Source: CAVRQM01 sp963822705 (lineage in GTDB: Bacteria; Pseudomonadota; Alphaproteobacteria; Acetobacterales; Acetobacteraceae). From it: 64,000 nt of DNA. The notes below the pieces were generated by a model. The model searched no databases. It worked only from the letters and a program-made list of their open reading frames with translations, and was not told the origin of the DNA. The translations under genes and the position numbers were made by a program. The stretch spans positions 1 through 64,000 of the forward strand of contig CAWGIX010000005.1 in NCBI GenBank assembly GCA_963822705.1, given 5' to 3'. Below are positions 1 to 8,132 of the stretch, one piece after another. Each line of letters opens with the position of its first letter. Position 1 is the first letter of the stretch.

Positions 1-1091
1 TTGCTACCAGAATGCTCACCCCGCGTGCGGCCAAGGTCGCGAACAGGTTGTCGTCCGTGCTGATCTGGCCCGAGGACACCTCGGACTCGCACAAACCCAG
101 GCTGACGGAAAGCTGATTGATCGCCAGACCATGCTGCAAGTCAGAAACGATCCGGTGCATGGCGGTGTCCAGCGCCGTGAAGGCGAGCGATCCGGCCGCG
201 TAGACCCGGACTTTCGAGGCGTAGCCGATGGTGCTTGCCCATTCGGTATCGAGTGTCTCCTCGCCCGAAGGCGCCGGCAGCGAGCCCCCGGGAACGTTGA
301 CGAACTCGATGTTGGACAGCGTCTGCGACGATCCGGCGAGGCTGAAGAATGCCGTCAGATCGGACGTGTCGGGGAAAGTGTCGATCAGGATCGCCGTGCG
401 CGTGCCGGCGCCGGACTGGGTGAGGTAGGGCAGCGCCTTGTACGCGCGCAGAACGCCTCCCGGCAGATAGTTGCCGGAAATAGTAATCACATCCGGCGAT
501 GGGCCGGTCACTGGGATGGCGGCACTCGGGCTGGGGCGCAGCACGCTCGCGGGATTCATGTGTTGATACGGCTGCAGGCCGTTGATGCTGACCACATACG
601 GCGCCACCGCATCGGGGATGACGGGTGCCGACTGGGCGGCGATGTATTCGCGCCCATCGACCGCCACGCGCGCGAAGGTGACGCCCAGCGCCCGGCTGAC
701 CTGCGCCACCGTGCCGCTCGCCTCGATGTCCAGCCGATCATCCTGGTCGCGGGTGACCGTCAGCCCCTGGCTCACCAGCCAGTCTCGCACCGCGGCGTAC
801 GCTTCCCGCGAAGGCAGGTGCCGCCCCTCCAGCTCGGCGGGAGACAGCACGTTGCCGTGCGCCACGCGCGCGTCCAGTTCGCTCTTGTTGCGCAGCTTCA
901 ATGCGACATGAAACTGCACCATCGCCGCCGAAATCGGCGGAACCGACGATTGCGACGCCTTCGCGTTGAGGCGACAGGCTCTGCGCAAGCACGGCGGCCT
1001 TTGCCTGCCCGTGCACCGTTACTGCTGCGGCACAAGCAAGGGCAACACCCGCGCAAGCCGCGCGGGTCTGTACAAATTTCCCGGTCGTCAT
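1..1091 (-). CDS. S53 family (sedolisin/pro-kumamolisin) secreted serine-carboxyl peptidase, 3' end outside window, frame break near N-terminus
   Basis: Secreted peptidase of the S53 family, which uses a Glu-Asp-Ser catalytic set and is made as a pro-enzyme active at low pH. The minus-strand frame from about 922 down to the window edge reads a typical activation domain (VALKLRNKSELDARV, then LSPAELEGRHLPSREAYAAV) followed by the catalytic part with EETLDTEW, where Glu and Asp of the active site lie, and SVSLGLCESE. The Ser motif (GTS) would lie beyond the window. The likely start is ATG at 1091, preceded by AGAGGAG and followed by a hydrophobic signal peptide, but it is one frame away from the rest; the frames must join somewhere around 930-975. 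An alternative start without signal peptide at 922 is less likely. Family assignment is firm; whether the gene is intact is not. Confidence 0.8.
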
Positions 1092-1491
1092 GGGCTGGGT
1101 GCTCCTCTTGATTCGGCCGCGAAACCGGCCGGATGACGCGGAGCGAATAGCGGCGGCGCACAAAGCAGGTCAATATAGTATCGTGCTCGGAGTGTAACCT
1201 CCGTCACACTTGGGCCGTGACATGAGTGCACCGCTGTCCGCCCAGCCGGTCTCGCTGACGATAGTGGCGCTCGTGGCCGAACTGCTGGTGTCGCTCGTCT
1301 CGAGATTGGTGCGCCCACCGCCGTCACGTTCGGGCTGGTGGCCGCGAAGGACGGGCGGGATCTTCTGCGTCGAAAGACATGGTGCCGCCTGTCCAAGGTC
1401 TGGACCTTCTAGGGCAGCAGCAGTGTGGACCGGGTTAACGGAACCGGGTGTTACGAGATATCGCTCAGAACAAGGACACTCTGGCCACGCC
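1092..1491. other. intergenic region upstream of the S53 peptidase
   Basis: About 400 bases without a recognisable gene. On the minus strand an AT-rich stretch around 1165-1185 (TACTATATT) is a plausible promoter element for the peptidase, but no clear sigma-70 pair could be fixed. Short frames on both strands give no family resemblance and have no good ribosome binding site. Confidence 0.4.
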
Positions 1492-2553
1492 TCAGCCGGC
1501 AAGACGCTGCACCATGCCTCCCATGGTCTGCGTCATGGTCCCGTCTTTGTCCTGCGATTGCGTCATCGGCGCCGGTTCCGCCTCCGCCAGCGGTCGCCAG
1601 TCGCGGAAAAAGCTGGTGCCGATCTCGGCTGCCAGCAGGATCAGGTCGCGCTGGATACCGTCCAGAAACTGGTGCAATCCTGAATCGATGATTCGCTCCA
1701 CCGGGGTGTCCAGTACTGCGGAGCGGAGTTCCTCCACCCGCTCCAGCGGCGCGATGGTGCCGCGCAGCCGGTCGCGGCTGCGCAAATGCGACAGCAACCA
1801 CTCGATCTGCTCCAGACACAATCCCACGCTGCGCGGAAACGCCGTGTCGGCCAGCAGGAAGGCCACCACATCGGCGGGCGTAAAACCCGGCCGGGCGACG
1901 CGGCGAAACGCGTGGTGGCCGGCGGCGGCGCGCAGCACGCTGCCCCACTGCGTCAGCTCGGCAACGCGGCGCGCCTCGCTGCCGAACGGCACCAGCACAT
2001 GATAGCGGATGTCGAGCAGGCGCGTGGTCTGGTCGGCGCGCTCGATCAGCCGCCCCAACTGGTAGAAAAACCAGCCCTGGTCGCGGAACAGCGTGCCGTC
2101 GGTGATCCCGGTGTGGGTCTGCACGCCCTCCTTGATGCGCGCACAGAGCGGGCTGAGCCGATCGCCGGATAGGTCGCGCTCGGGGATGGCCACCATGTCG
2201 CGGTGGAACACGTTCAGCTGCACCCACATCTCGGTCGAAATCAGCGGCCGCAAGGTGCGCGCATTCAGGCGCGCCATCTCCAGGCTGGCCGGGATGCCGG
2301 TCGCATTCGTCGCGTCGCGCAGATAGAACTGTTTTACGGCATCGCCGCTGGGCGACAGCCCGCGCTCGGCGAACGCTTCCTCGTCGGCATTGATGCGCAC
2401 CAGACCGAACCAGCTGTCCGCCTCCTGGCCCGGACTCTCAAAAGTCTGGGTCACGTCGATCAGCCGGGCCAGGTTCTCGACGCGCTCCAGATAGCGCGCC
2501 ATCCAGAACAGGTTTTCGGCATAGCGCGCCAGCAGCGGCGTTTCGCGTCTCAT
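1492..2553 (-). CDS. alpha-E domain protein (COG2307/DUF403)
   Basis: Cytoplasmic helical protein of the alpha-E family, 353 residues. The N-terminus LLARYAENLFWMARYLERVE and the internal YQLGRLIERADQTTRLLDIR are hallmark family stretches. Its start codon overlaps the stop of the upstream ATP-grasp gene in an ATGA arrangement, so the two are translationally coupled. In many bacteria this pair sits beside a transglutaminase-like protease gene and is thought to make or modify a peptide; the precise reaction is not settled. No transglutaminase gene is seen here. The last 35 residues are Gln/Met/Thr-rich and look like a lineage-specific tail. Confidence 0.85.
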   Translation of the reverse strand: MRRETPLLARYAENLFWMARYLERVENLARLIDVTQTFESPGQEADSWFGLVRINADEEAFAERGLSPSGDAVKQFYLRDATNATGIPASLEMARLNARTLRPLISTEMWVQLNVFHRDMVAIPERDLSGDRLSPLCARIKEGVQTHTGITDGTLFRDQGWFFYQLGRLIERADQTTRLLDIRYHVLVPFGSEARRVAELTQWGSVLRAAAGHHAFRRVARPGFTPADVVAFLLADTAFPRSVGLCLEQIEWLLSHLRSRDRLRGTIAPLERVEELRSAVLDTPVERIIDSGLHQFLDGIQRDLILLAAEIGTSFFRDWRPLAEAEPAPMTQSQDKDGTMTQTMGGMVQRLAG

Positions 2554-4040
2554 CCGGTGCAGTCGCCCATCCTGTCGGCGTCCGCCAATACCCAGGTGTC
2601 TTTCGAGCCGCCGCCCTGGGACGAGTTCACCACCAGGCTGCCCTCCTGCATGGCCACGCGCGACAACCCCCCCGGCAGCACCCAGGTGTCGCGGCCGGTC
2701 ACCGCGAACGGCCGCAGGTCGAGATGGCGCGGGCGAATGCCGTGCCGGGTCAGCGTGGGGGCAACCGACAGCGCGATCATCGGCTGGCTGATCCAGTTCT
2801 CCGGCTCCGCCAGCAAGGCGGCGCGGGCCGTCTCAAGCTGTGCGGCGCTGGCGCAGGGGCCGATGGTGATGCCGTAGCCGCCGGACTCGCCCACCGGTTT
2901 GACCACCAGTTGGTCCAGCCGATCCAGCGTGTAGGCCAGCGCCTCCGGCTCGCGGCAGATATGCGTCTCCACGTTGGGCAGGATCGCGTCCTGGCTCAGG
3001 TAGTAGCGGATGATCCGCGGCATGTAGGCATACACCGCCTTGTCGTCGGCGACGCCGGTGCCTACCGCGTTGGCCAGCGCCACGTGCCCCGCCCGCCACG
3101 CCCGCATCAGCCCCGGAACGCCCAGCACACTGTCCGGGCGGAACACCGTCGGATCAAGAAAATCGTCACTGATGCGTCGATAGATCGTATGCACGGGCCG
3201 TCGCCCGCTGGTCACGCGCATCCACACCCGGTCCTCGTCCACGATCAGGTCGGCGCCCTCGACCAAGGGCACGCCCATCTCGCGCGCCAAAAAGACATGC
3301 TCGAAATACGCGGAATTGTAGATGCCGGGGCTGAGCAGCACGACCTGGGGGTCGGTAATGCCCTCCGGCGCGATTTCGACCATCGCCTCGTGCAGCCGCC
3401 GGCCGTAGTCGTCCACCGGACGCAGGCGCATGCCGGCCATCAGGTCCGGGAAGACGCGCGACATGAGATGACGGTTCTCGACCACATAGGACACGCCGGA
3501 CGGGGTGCGGGCATTGTCCTCCAGCACCAGGAAGGCGCCGCTGCGGTCGCGCACGATGTCGGTGCCGCAGATATGCACGTAGGTGCCGAAGCGGACCGGA
3601 AACCCCTCCATCTCCGGCCGGTAATTGGCGTTGCCGAGTACCAGCTCGGCGGGTATGACGCCCTCGCGAATGATGTGGCGCTCGTGGTAGATGTCGTGCA
3701 GGAAGGCGTTCAGCGCCGCCACGCGTTGCCGCACGCCGGCCTCCAGCACGGCCCACTCCGCCTGCGTCAGCACGCGGGGAATGCAGTCGAACGGCAATAT
3801 GCGGTCGATCGCCGTGGCCTCGGAGTAGACGGTGAAGGTGATGCCCAGGTTGATAAGGTCGGTTTCCGCCGCCGCCGCTCGGGCCCGGATGGCGTCCAAT
3901 CCCACCGCGGTGATCCGATCCTGCAACTGCTGCGCGGCTCCGCCATCGCCTTCGCGGGGCGCGGTCAGCTCGCAGAAATACGGTCCGCTGTCGTAGAACC
4001 GGAAGGGGTCGACACTGCGCGGAACGACGGGGGTGTGCAT
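2550..4040 (-). CDS. circularly permuted ATP-grasp type 2 protein (COG2308)
   Basis: Predicted ATP-dependent carboxylate-amine ligase-like enzyme with a circularly permuted ATP-grasp fold. Family features visible: DPFRFYDSGPYFCEL at the N-terminus, ITFTVYSEATAIDRILPFD, VLEDNARTPSGVSYVVENR, VVKPVGESGGYGITIGP and the end SLVVNSSQGGGSKDTWVL. It is co-transcribed with the alpha-E gene (ATGA overlap at 2550-2553). The ATG at 4040 is chosen because the family usually begins shortly before the DPFR segment; an in-frame ATG at 4079 would add 13 residues. Neither start has a strong ribosome binding site. Substrate is unknown; a role in amide or peptide bond formation is inferred from the ATP-grasp fold. 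Confidence 0.85.
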   Translation of the reverse strand: MHTPVVPRSVDPFRFYDSGPYFCELTAPREGDGGAAQQLQDRITAVGLDAIRARAAAAETDLINLGITFTVYSEATAIDRILPFDCIPRVLTQAEWAVLEAGVRQRVAALNAFLHDIYHERHIIREGVIPAELVLGNANYRPEMEGFPVRFGTYVHICGTDIVRDRSGAFLVLEDNARTPSGVSYVVENRHLMSRVFPDLMAGMRLRPVDDYGRRLHEAMVEIAPEGITDPQVVLLSPGIYNSAYFEHVFLAREMGVPLVEGADLIVDEDRVWMRVTSGRRPVHTIYRRISDDFLDPTVFRPDSVLGVPGLMRAWRAGHVALANAVGTGVADDKAVYAYMPRIIRYYLSQDAILPNVETHICREPEALAYTLDRLDQLVVKPVGESGGYGITIGPCASAAQLETARAALLAEPENWISQPMIALSVAPTLTRHGIRPRHLDLRPFAVTGRDTWVLPGGLSRVAMQEGSLVVNSSQGGGSKDTWVLADADRMGDCTG

Positions 4041-4295
4041 GGTAGCTCGGCAGCCTGCGCGCAAATTCCACGCCAGCATAGCAGGGCGCGCCCCGCACCA
4101 CCCCCTCAGCGAGGTGCGGGGGTAGGTGCCCGGCGCACCCGTTACGCAGGCGGATTTCGGTTGCGCCGCCGCGCGATAGACGGTTTACCTCATCCGCGAC
4201 TTGATCCCGGGTCCCGGCAGGTCGGGCCGCAAGGTCCGGTCATGTGAAAAGCCGCTTAGAGCTTTGCCGCCGTTACAGCTTTGTTGGAGTGAAAC

Positions 4296-4784
4296 ATGCG
4301 TCCGCTGCTGTCCGCCCTCGCCGCCGCCGGAATTTTCGCCGCATCCGTGGCCAACGCCAACCAATGTGCCCGTGCGCCGGAGAAGGTGGCGTTCGACGTG
4401 ACCGGCCTCAAAAGCGAGCTCATGGTCGTTGCGATCTCCTGCCAGGCACAGGACCGCTACAACTCCTTCGTCACCCGCTATCGGCCGGACCTGCAAAGCC
4501 AGGAAAAGGCGATCAACGGTTATTTCCAGCGCGCTTTCGGCCGCGGCGCGCAAAAACAGCACGATGACTACGTGACCCTGCTGGCCAACTTCCAGTCCGA
4601 AACAGGCATCAAGCGCGGCAGCTTTTTCTGCAAGGAGAATCTGATCCTGTTCGACCAGGTAATGGCGTTGAAGGACATCAAGGATCTGGACGGATTTGCT
4701 TCATCCAAAGCCCTGCCGCAGCCGATCGCACTGACCGACTGCGCGGCGGCGCCGGTCAAGACGACGAAGACCGCCAAGAAGTAG
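4296..4784 (+). CDS. conserved secreted hypothetical protein, 162 aa
   Basis: Small exported protein of unknown function. Residues 1-21 form a signal peptide with likely cleavage after ASVANA. The mature part contains four cysteines (NQCARAP, ISCQAQ, FFCKEN, TDCAAA), an even number compatible with two periplasmic disulfides, and ends in a Lys/Thr-rich tail. The helical region around RYNSFVTRYRPDL and FQRAFGRGAQKQHDDYVTLL is hydrophilic. No catalytic motif was recognised. A run of GTTGGAGTGAAAC before the ATG gives a reasonable ribosome binding site. It stands alone on the plus strand between minus-strand genes. Confidence 0.7.
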   Translation: MRPLLSALAAAGIFAASVANANQCARAPEKVAFDVTGLKSELMVVAISCQAQDRYNSFVTRYRPDLQSQEKAINGYFQRAFGRGAQKQHDDYVTLLANFQSETGIKRGSFFCKENLILFDQVMALKDIKDLDGFASSKALPQPIALTDCAAAPVKTTKTAKK

Positions 4785-4795
4785 GCCCGCGTCGA

Positions 4796-4957
4796 TCAGC
4801 GAAACCGGGCCTGCATGGGCGGTGGCGTCTCGTGCGGGGTGTGGCCGGGCTGCGGGTCGGGCGGCAGCTCGATTGGCACCGGCGGCGGCTCCGGCCCGGG
4901 AGGCGGCTGGGGAGGGTCCGGCACCGGCGGCATCGGCTCCGGCGGCAGGTCGCTCAT
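4796..4957 (-). CDS. small proline-rich protein, 53 aa
   Basis: An intact 53-residue frame lying 15 bases downstream of the SDR gene on the same strand, below the usual length cut-off. It begins MSDLPPEPMPPVPDPP and ends MQARFR; about 45 percent of residues are proline, interrupted by acidic Glu/Asp and a central ELPPDPQPGHTPHE. The proline spacing and acidic residues in this frame look coding, whereas other frames give Ala/Arg-rich shadows. No signal peptide or domain. Being last in the flippase-SDR-this gene row suggests co-expression. Function unknown; moderate confidence that it is translated. Confidence 0.5.
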   Translation of the reverse strand: MSDLPPEPMPPVPDPPQPPPGPEPPPVPIELPPDPQPGHTPHETPPPMQARFR

Positions 4958-4972
4958 GCGCGTCGTCCAGCT

Positions 4973-5827
4973 TCACCCGTTGATGATGCTGCCACCGTTC
5001 GGGTGCAGGACCTGCCCGGTCATGTACGAGGAATCGGCGGACGCCAGAAAGATGTAGCACGGCGCGACCTCGTCGGGCTGGCCCGGCCGCTTCATCGGCA
5101 CGCTCTCGCCATGCTTGGCGGTCTTCTCTTCGGGGTAGCTGGCCGGAATCAGCGGTGTCCAGATCGGCCCTGGCGCTACCGCATTCACCCGTATGCCGCG
5201 CTCCACCAGCAGTGACGCGAGCGAACGGGTAAACGCCACGATGGCCCCCTTGGTGGCGGCGTAGTCGATCTGGGCCGGGCTGCCCTTGTACGCCGTCACC
5301 GATGTGGTGTTGATGATCGCGGCCCCTTCCTGAAGGTGCGGCAGGGCGGCACGGGTCAGGAAGAACTGCCCAAAAATGTTGGTGCGAAAAGTGCGCTCGA
5401 TCTGCGCGTCGGTGATCTTTTCGAACTCCGGTTGCAGGTGCTGCTCGGCCGCGTTGTTGACCAGGATGTCGAGCTTGCCGAACGCTTTGACCACCTGCTC
5501 GACGACGTCGCGACAGAATCCGCTGTCGCCGATATCCCCGCTCACCGCAATGGTGCGCCGGCCTTCGGCCTGGATCAGCCGCATCGTCTCCTGCGCGTCC
5601 TCGTGCTCGTCGAGATAGGTGATCGCGACATCCGCGCCCTCCTTGGCGAAACCGATCGCGGTGGCGCGGCCGATGCCGGAATCGCCGCCGCTGATCAGCG
5701 CCACCTTTCCGATCAGTTTGCCGGCTGCGCGATACGCCGTCATTTCGGACTGCGGCCGCGGCTCCATCTCGGCTTCGGAGCCGGGCTGGTGCTTTTGCGA
5801 CTGTGGAGGGACGGTGTGCTGGCTCAT
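4973..5827 (-). CDS. SDR family oxidoreductase (YghA/glucose-dehydrogenase-like)
   Basis: NAD(P)-dependent short-chain dehydrogenase of the subgroup with an N-terminal extension (MSQHTVPPQSQKHQPGSE) often seen in stress-associated SDRs of the YghA/YhdF type. The Rossmann glycine motif SGGDSGIGRA, the NNAAEQ structural motif and the active-site triad Ser-Tyr-Lys (NTTSVTAYKGSP then DYAATKGA) are all present, as is the PGPIWTPL segment. At 284 residues it has the usual length for this subgroup. The start overlaps the stop of the upstream flippase-like gene (ATGA). Substrate cannot be read from sequence. Confidence 0.85.
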   Translation of the reverse strand: MSQHTVPPQSQKHQPGSEAEMEPRPQSEMTAYRAAGKLIGKVALISGGDSGIGRATAIGFAKEGADVAITYLDEHEDAQETMRLIQAEGRRTIAVSGDIGDSGFCRDVVEQVVKAFGKLDILVNNAAEQHLQPEFEKITDAQIERTFRTNIFGQFFLTRAALPHLQEGAAIINTTSVTAYKGSPAQIDYAATKGAIVAFTRSLASLLVERGIRVNAVAPGPIWTPLIPASYPEEKTAKHGESVPMKRPGQPDEVAPCYIFLASADSSYMTGQVLHPNGGSIING

Positions 5828-6828
5828 GGCCGAGAATCCTCGCCGGTTTGGCGAGTGGATCGCACGGCGGCGGCTACGGTTGCGTTCTTACCCCGCCACA
5901 GGAGGACACTTCGCTGCCAGGCGATCAGCCCGCTCACTCCGACCAGCAGTTCTCGCGCACGCTTGACCATGGACAGGGCCACCGCTGCCTCGGCCGGCAG
6001 GCCGAACAAAGAACCCACGAGCACGAAACCGCCTTCCTGCACGCCTAGCGCCCCGGGAACCGCGAACGCCGCACTGCGGGCGGCCAGTCCAAGGCTTTCC
6101 AGCACAAAGGCTTCGGCAAGGCCGGGAAAGCGACCCATCGCCGACAAGGCCAGCCAGGTCTCGGCGGTGCCAAGCACCAGGGCCGCCAGGTGCAGGGCAA
6201 AACCGATGGCCAGGGCGCCACGATCATGCGACCGAACCCGGAAGCTCGCCTGCGTTCCCGACAGATCGAGGCCGGGGAGCAGGTGGCCGAACCGGGCCGC
6301 CGCCGCCTCGATCACGCGCATCAATCCCAAACGCTGGGCGGCGATGAACCCGGTCAGGCCCAGGATCAGCGCCGCCGCCGCACCGGCTGCCCACGGCCAC
6401 CAATGGCGGTCGGGCACGGCCCAGAACAGCACCGCGATGGCCGACAGCGTGGTGGCGGCCTGGGTCGCCGCCTCCAGCGTCAGGTCCAGCACCGTGCCCG
6501 CCGCTGCGCGGGACTGTTCGACCCCGCGCGCCGCCAGCAGGCGCACGCCGACCAGATTGCCGCCGATCTGGGCCACCGGCAGCGTCGAATTGACCGATTC
6601 GCGAATCCAGCGGATCCGGAACCACGCTGCCAGCCTGGGCGCTCCGCCGCCGCAGACTTCGCGCCAGGCAAAACCGGACAGCCATAGCTGCACGAAGTGT
6701 ATCGCCACGATCGGCGGGATGGCCCATGCGGCGAGCCAAACTTCCCGCCCGATCGCCCGGACGCCGAACCAGGCCACCAGGGCAATTACAGCCAAACCGC
6801 CCAGGAACGTCGCCGCGCGGGCTATCAT
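5824..6828 (-). CDS. lysylphosphatidylglycerol synthase TM/HpnL-like membrane protein (copy 1)
   Basis: Integral membrane protein, 334 residues, with about eight hydrophobic segments, belonging to the UPF0104/flippase-like superfamily that includes HpnL of hopanoid loci and AglD-type lipid-sugar proteins. Diagnostic stretches are RWIRESVNSTLPVAQIGGNL and FAVPGALGVQEGGFVLVG. A paralogue with the same motifs lies at 24172-25176 in this window. The first gene of a flippase-SDR-small-protein row, translationally coupled to the SDR. Probable role: moving a lipid-linked or sterol-like molecule across the inner membrane; the cargo is unknown. Confidence 0.75.
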   Translation of the reverse strand: MIARAATFLGGLAVIALVAWFGVRAIGREVWLAAWAIPPIVAIHFVQLWLSGFAWREVCGGGAPRLAAWFRIRWIRESVNSTLPVAQIGGNLVGVRLLAARGVEQSRAAAGTVLDLTLEAATQAATTLSAIAVLFWAVPDRHWWPWAAGAAAALILGLTGFIAAQRLGLMRVIEAAAARFGHLLPGLDLSGTQASFRVRSHDRGALAIGFALHLAALVLGTAETWLALSAMGRFPGLAEAFVLESLGLAARSAAFAVPGALGVQEGGFVLVGSLFGLPAEAAVALSMVKRARELLVGVSGLIAWQRSVLLWRGKNATVAAAVRSTRQTGEDSRP

Positions 6829-6911
6829 TGCCGCGATCAGGCTAGGGGTTAAAATCTGACACTTGCACCCCCCCGCGAGGTGGGGGCCGCAGATGCAGAG
6901 GAGCCGTCTTG

Positions 6912-7388
6912 ATGTCGAAAGTCAGCACCTGCCTCTGGTTTGGGAAAGACGCGGAGACGGCCGTCCGCTTCTATGTCTCTCTCGTGCCTGGCTCCACCAT
7001 CGAGCACATTCAACGCTCGCCAGGGATTTGGCCCGGTGGCGAAGCGGGCGACGTGATCATGGTGACCTTCACCCTCGGCGGTCAGAGCTTCCAGGCTTTG
7101 AACGGTGGCACGCCGGCAAGCTACGGCACTGCCGCCTCGATATCAGTGAAGTGTGCTGATCAGGCGGAGGTGGATCGGCTGTGGACGGCGCTCACCGCTG
7201 ATGGGGGCTCGGAAATCATGTGCGGCTGGTTACGCGACAAGTGGGGCGTGCCTTGGCAAATCGTGCCCGAGACGCTGCTGCGTCTCCTGACCGATCCTGA
7301 CCCGACCGTCGCGGGTCGTGTCTTCGCTGCCATGACCAAGATGGTCAAGCTGGACATTGCCGCCCTGGAGCGTGCGGCCGTCGAATGA
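6912..7388 (+). CDS. VOC family protein (PhnB/YdeN-like glyoxalase-fold)
   Basis: Glyoxalase/bleomycin-resistance fold protein of the PhnB-like group, 158 residues. Recognisable parts are MSKVSTCLWFGKDAETAVRF, MVTFTLGGQSFQALNGG and CGWLRDKWGVPWQIVP, the last being typical of this subgroup. The ATG at 6912 has AGAGGAG about 9 bases upstream; an in-frame TTG at 6909 is possible. No metal-ligand assignment can be made with certainty and the substrate is unknown. Transcribed alone, convergent with mlaC. Confidence 0.8.
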   Translation: MSKVSTCLWFGKDAETAVRFYVSLVPGSTIEHIQRSPGIWPGGEAGDVIMVTFTLGGQSFQALNGGTPASYGTAASISVKCADQAEVDRLWTALTADGGSEIMCGWLRDKWGVPWQIVPETLLRLLTDPDPTVAGRVFAAMTKMVKLDIAALERAAVE

Positions 7389-7403
7389 GGCAGGTTACCT
7401 GCC
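7389..7403. terminator. hairpin directly after the VOC stop codon
   Basis: Perfect inverted repeat GGCAGG-TTA-CCTGCC beginning at the base after the stop codon, in the convergent gap between the VOC gene and mlaC. No T-run follows, so it is at best a weak or Rho-assisted terminator. Confidence 0.35.
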
Positions 7404-7494
7404 GGAACCCGTCGAACATCGGGGTGCGGCGCGTGGCAGCAGATTGCTGCCCGACGGTTGATCGCCCTTGCTGGAGCCGCGATACCTGTCCGAC

Positions 7495-8106
7495 TCAGCC
7501 GGATGCGGAACCCACCTGCCGGCGCAGCGCCGCGATCAGCGCACCCACATTGTTGCCGTTGCGCGACAGATAGCTGTAATAGTCGCTGCGCTGGGTCAGA
7601 CGCATGCTGGTGCCCTGGGCGATCACGTCGACGATTTTAGGCTGACCGCCGACATCGGAAACCACCCACCGCACCTCGGCCGGGGCGGTGTTCGGGCGCG
7701 TGACCGTGGTGTCGACTCCTATACCGCCGTCGACCGGGGTGGCGCGGTTGATGATGAAGCCGACGCCCCGGTACTCCCCAAGATGGGCGCCGATGCTGGT
7801 CTGCAGCACATGATGGAACAGTTGCAGATATTCGCTCTGCTGCTGCGGGGTCGCCTGGCGCCAGAACCGGCCCAGGCTGAACTGGGCCACGGCATCCACA
7901 GCCACCGCGCGCTCGATGATGGCCCCGATCTGACTTGCACGCTGGGCTGCGGTGTCAGGTCCATTGGCCACCGCCACCAATGCGTCGCCGGTCTGGCGGA
8001 TGAACGCGGTGGCCTGTTCGGCGGACTGGGCGCGCACCATGCCCGGCGCGACCAGCCCGGCAATCGCGAGCCCAAGCGTAAGGAGAAACTGACGACGTTT
8101 CGGCAT
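7495..8106 (-). CDS. mlaC: MlaC/HpnM-type periplasmic lipid-binding protein
   Basis: Periplasmic phospholipid- or hopanoid-carrier of the MlaC/Ttg2D family. The start MPKRRQFLLTLGLAIAGL is chosen at 8106 because it opens directly on a signal peptide with a twin Arg, cleaved near VRAQS. Family segments are FSLGRFWRQATPQQQSEYL, VDTTVTRPNTAPAEVRWVV and a final SDYYSYLSRNGNNVGALIAAL. It follows mlaA by 26 bases on the same strand, so the outer-membrane lipoprotein and the carrier are co-expressed. The matching MlaFED ABC transporter is not in the window. In this bacterial group such a protein may be the hopanoid-associated HpnM. Confidence 0.82.
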   Translation of the reverse strand: MPKRRQFLLTLGLAIAGLVAPGMVRAQSAEQATAFIRQTGDALVAVANGPDTAAQRASQIGAIIERAVAVDAVAQFSLGRFWRQATPQQQSEYLQLFHHVLQTSIGAHLGEYRGVGFIINRATPVDGGIGVDTTVTRPNTAPAEVRWVVSDVGGQPKIVDVIAQGTSMRLTQRSDYYSYLSRNGNNVGALIAALRRQVGSASG

Positions 8107-8132
8107 GACTGACCTGCGATCCGCTTCGAGAG

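Noticed and set aside
131..1111. Long plus-strand open frame opposite the S53 peptidase
   Set aside because: Arg/Gly/Gln-rich shadow; the minus strand shows true S53 motifs in order.
5336..6859. 507-codon plus-strand frame opposite the SDR and flippase genes
   Set aside because: Arg/Pro/Ser-rich antisense shadow of two well-recognised minus-strand genes.
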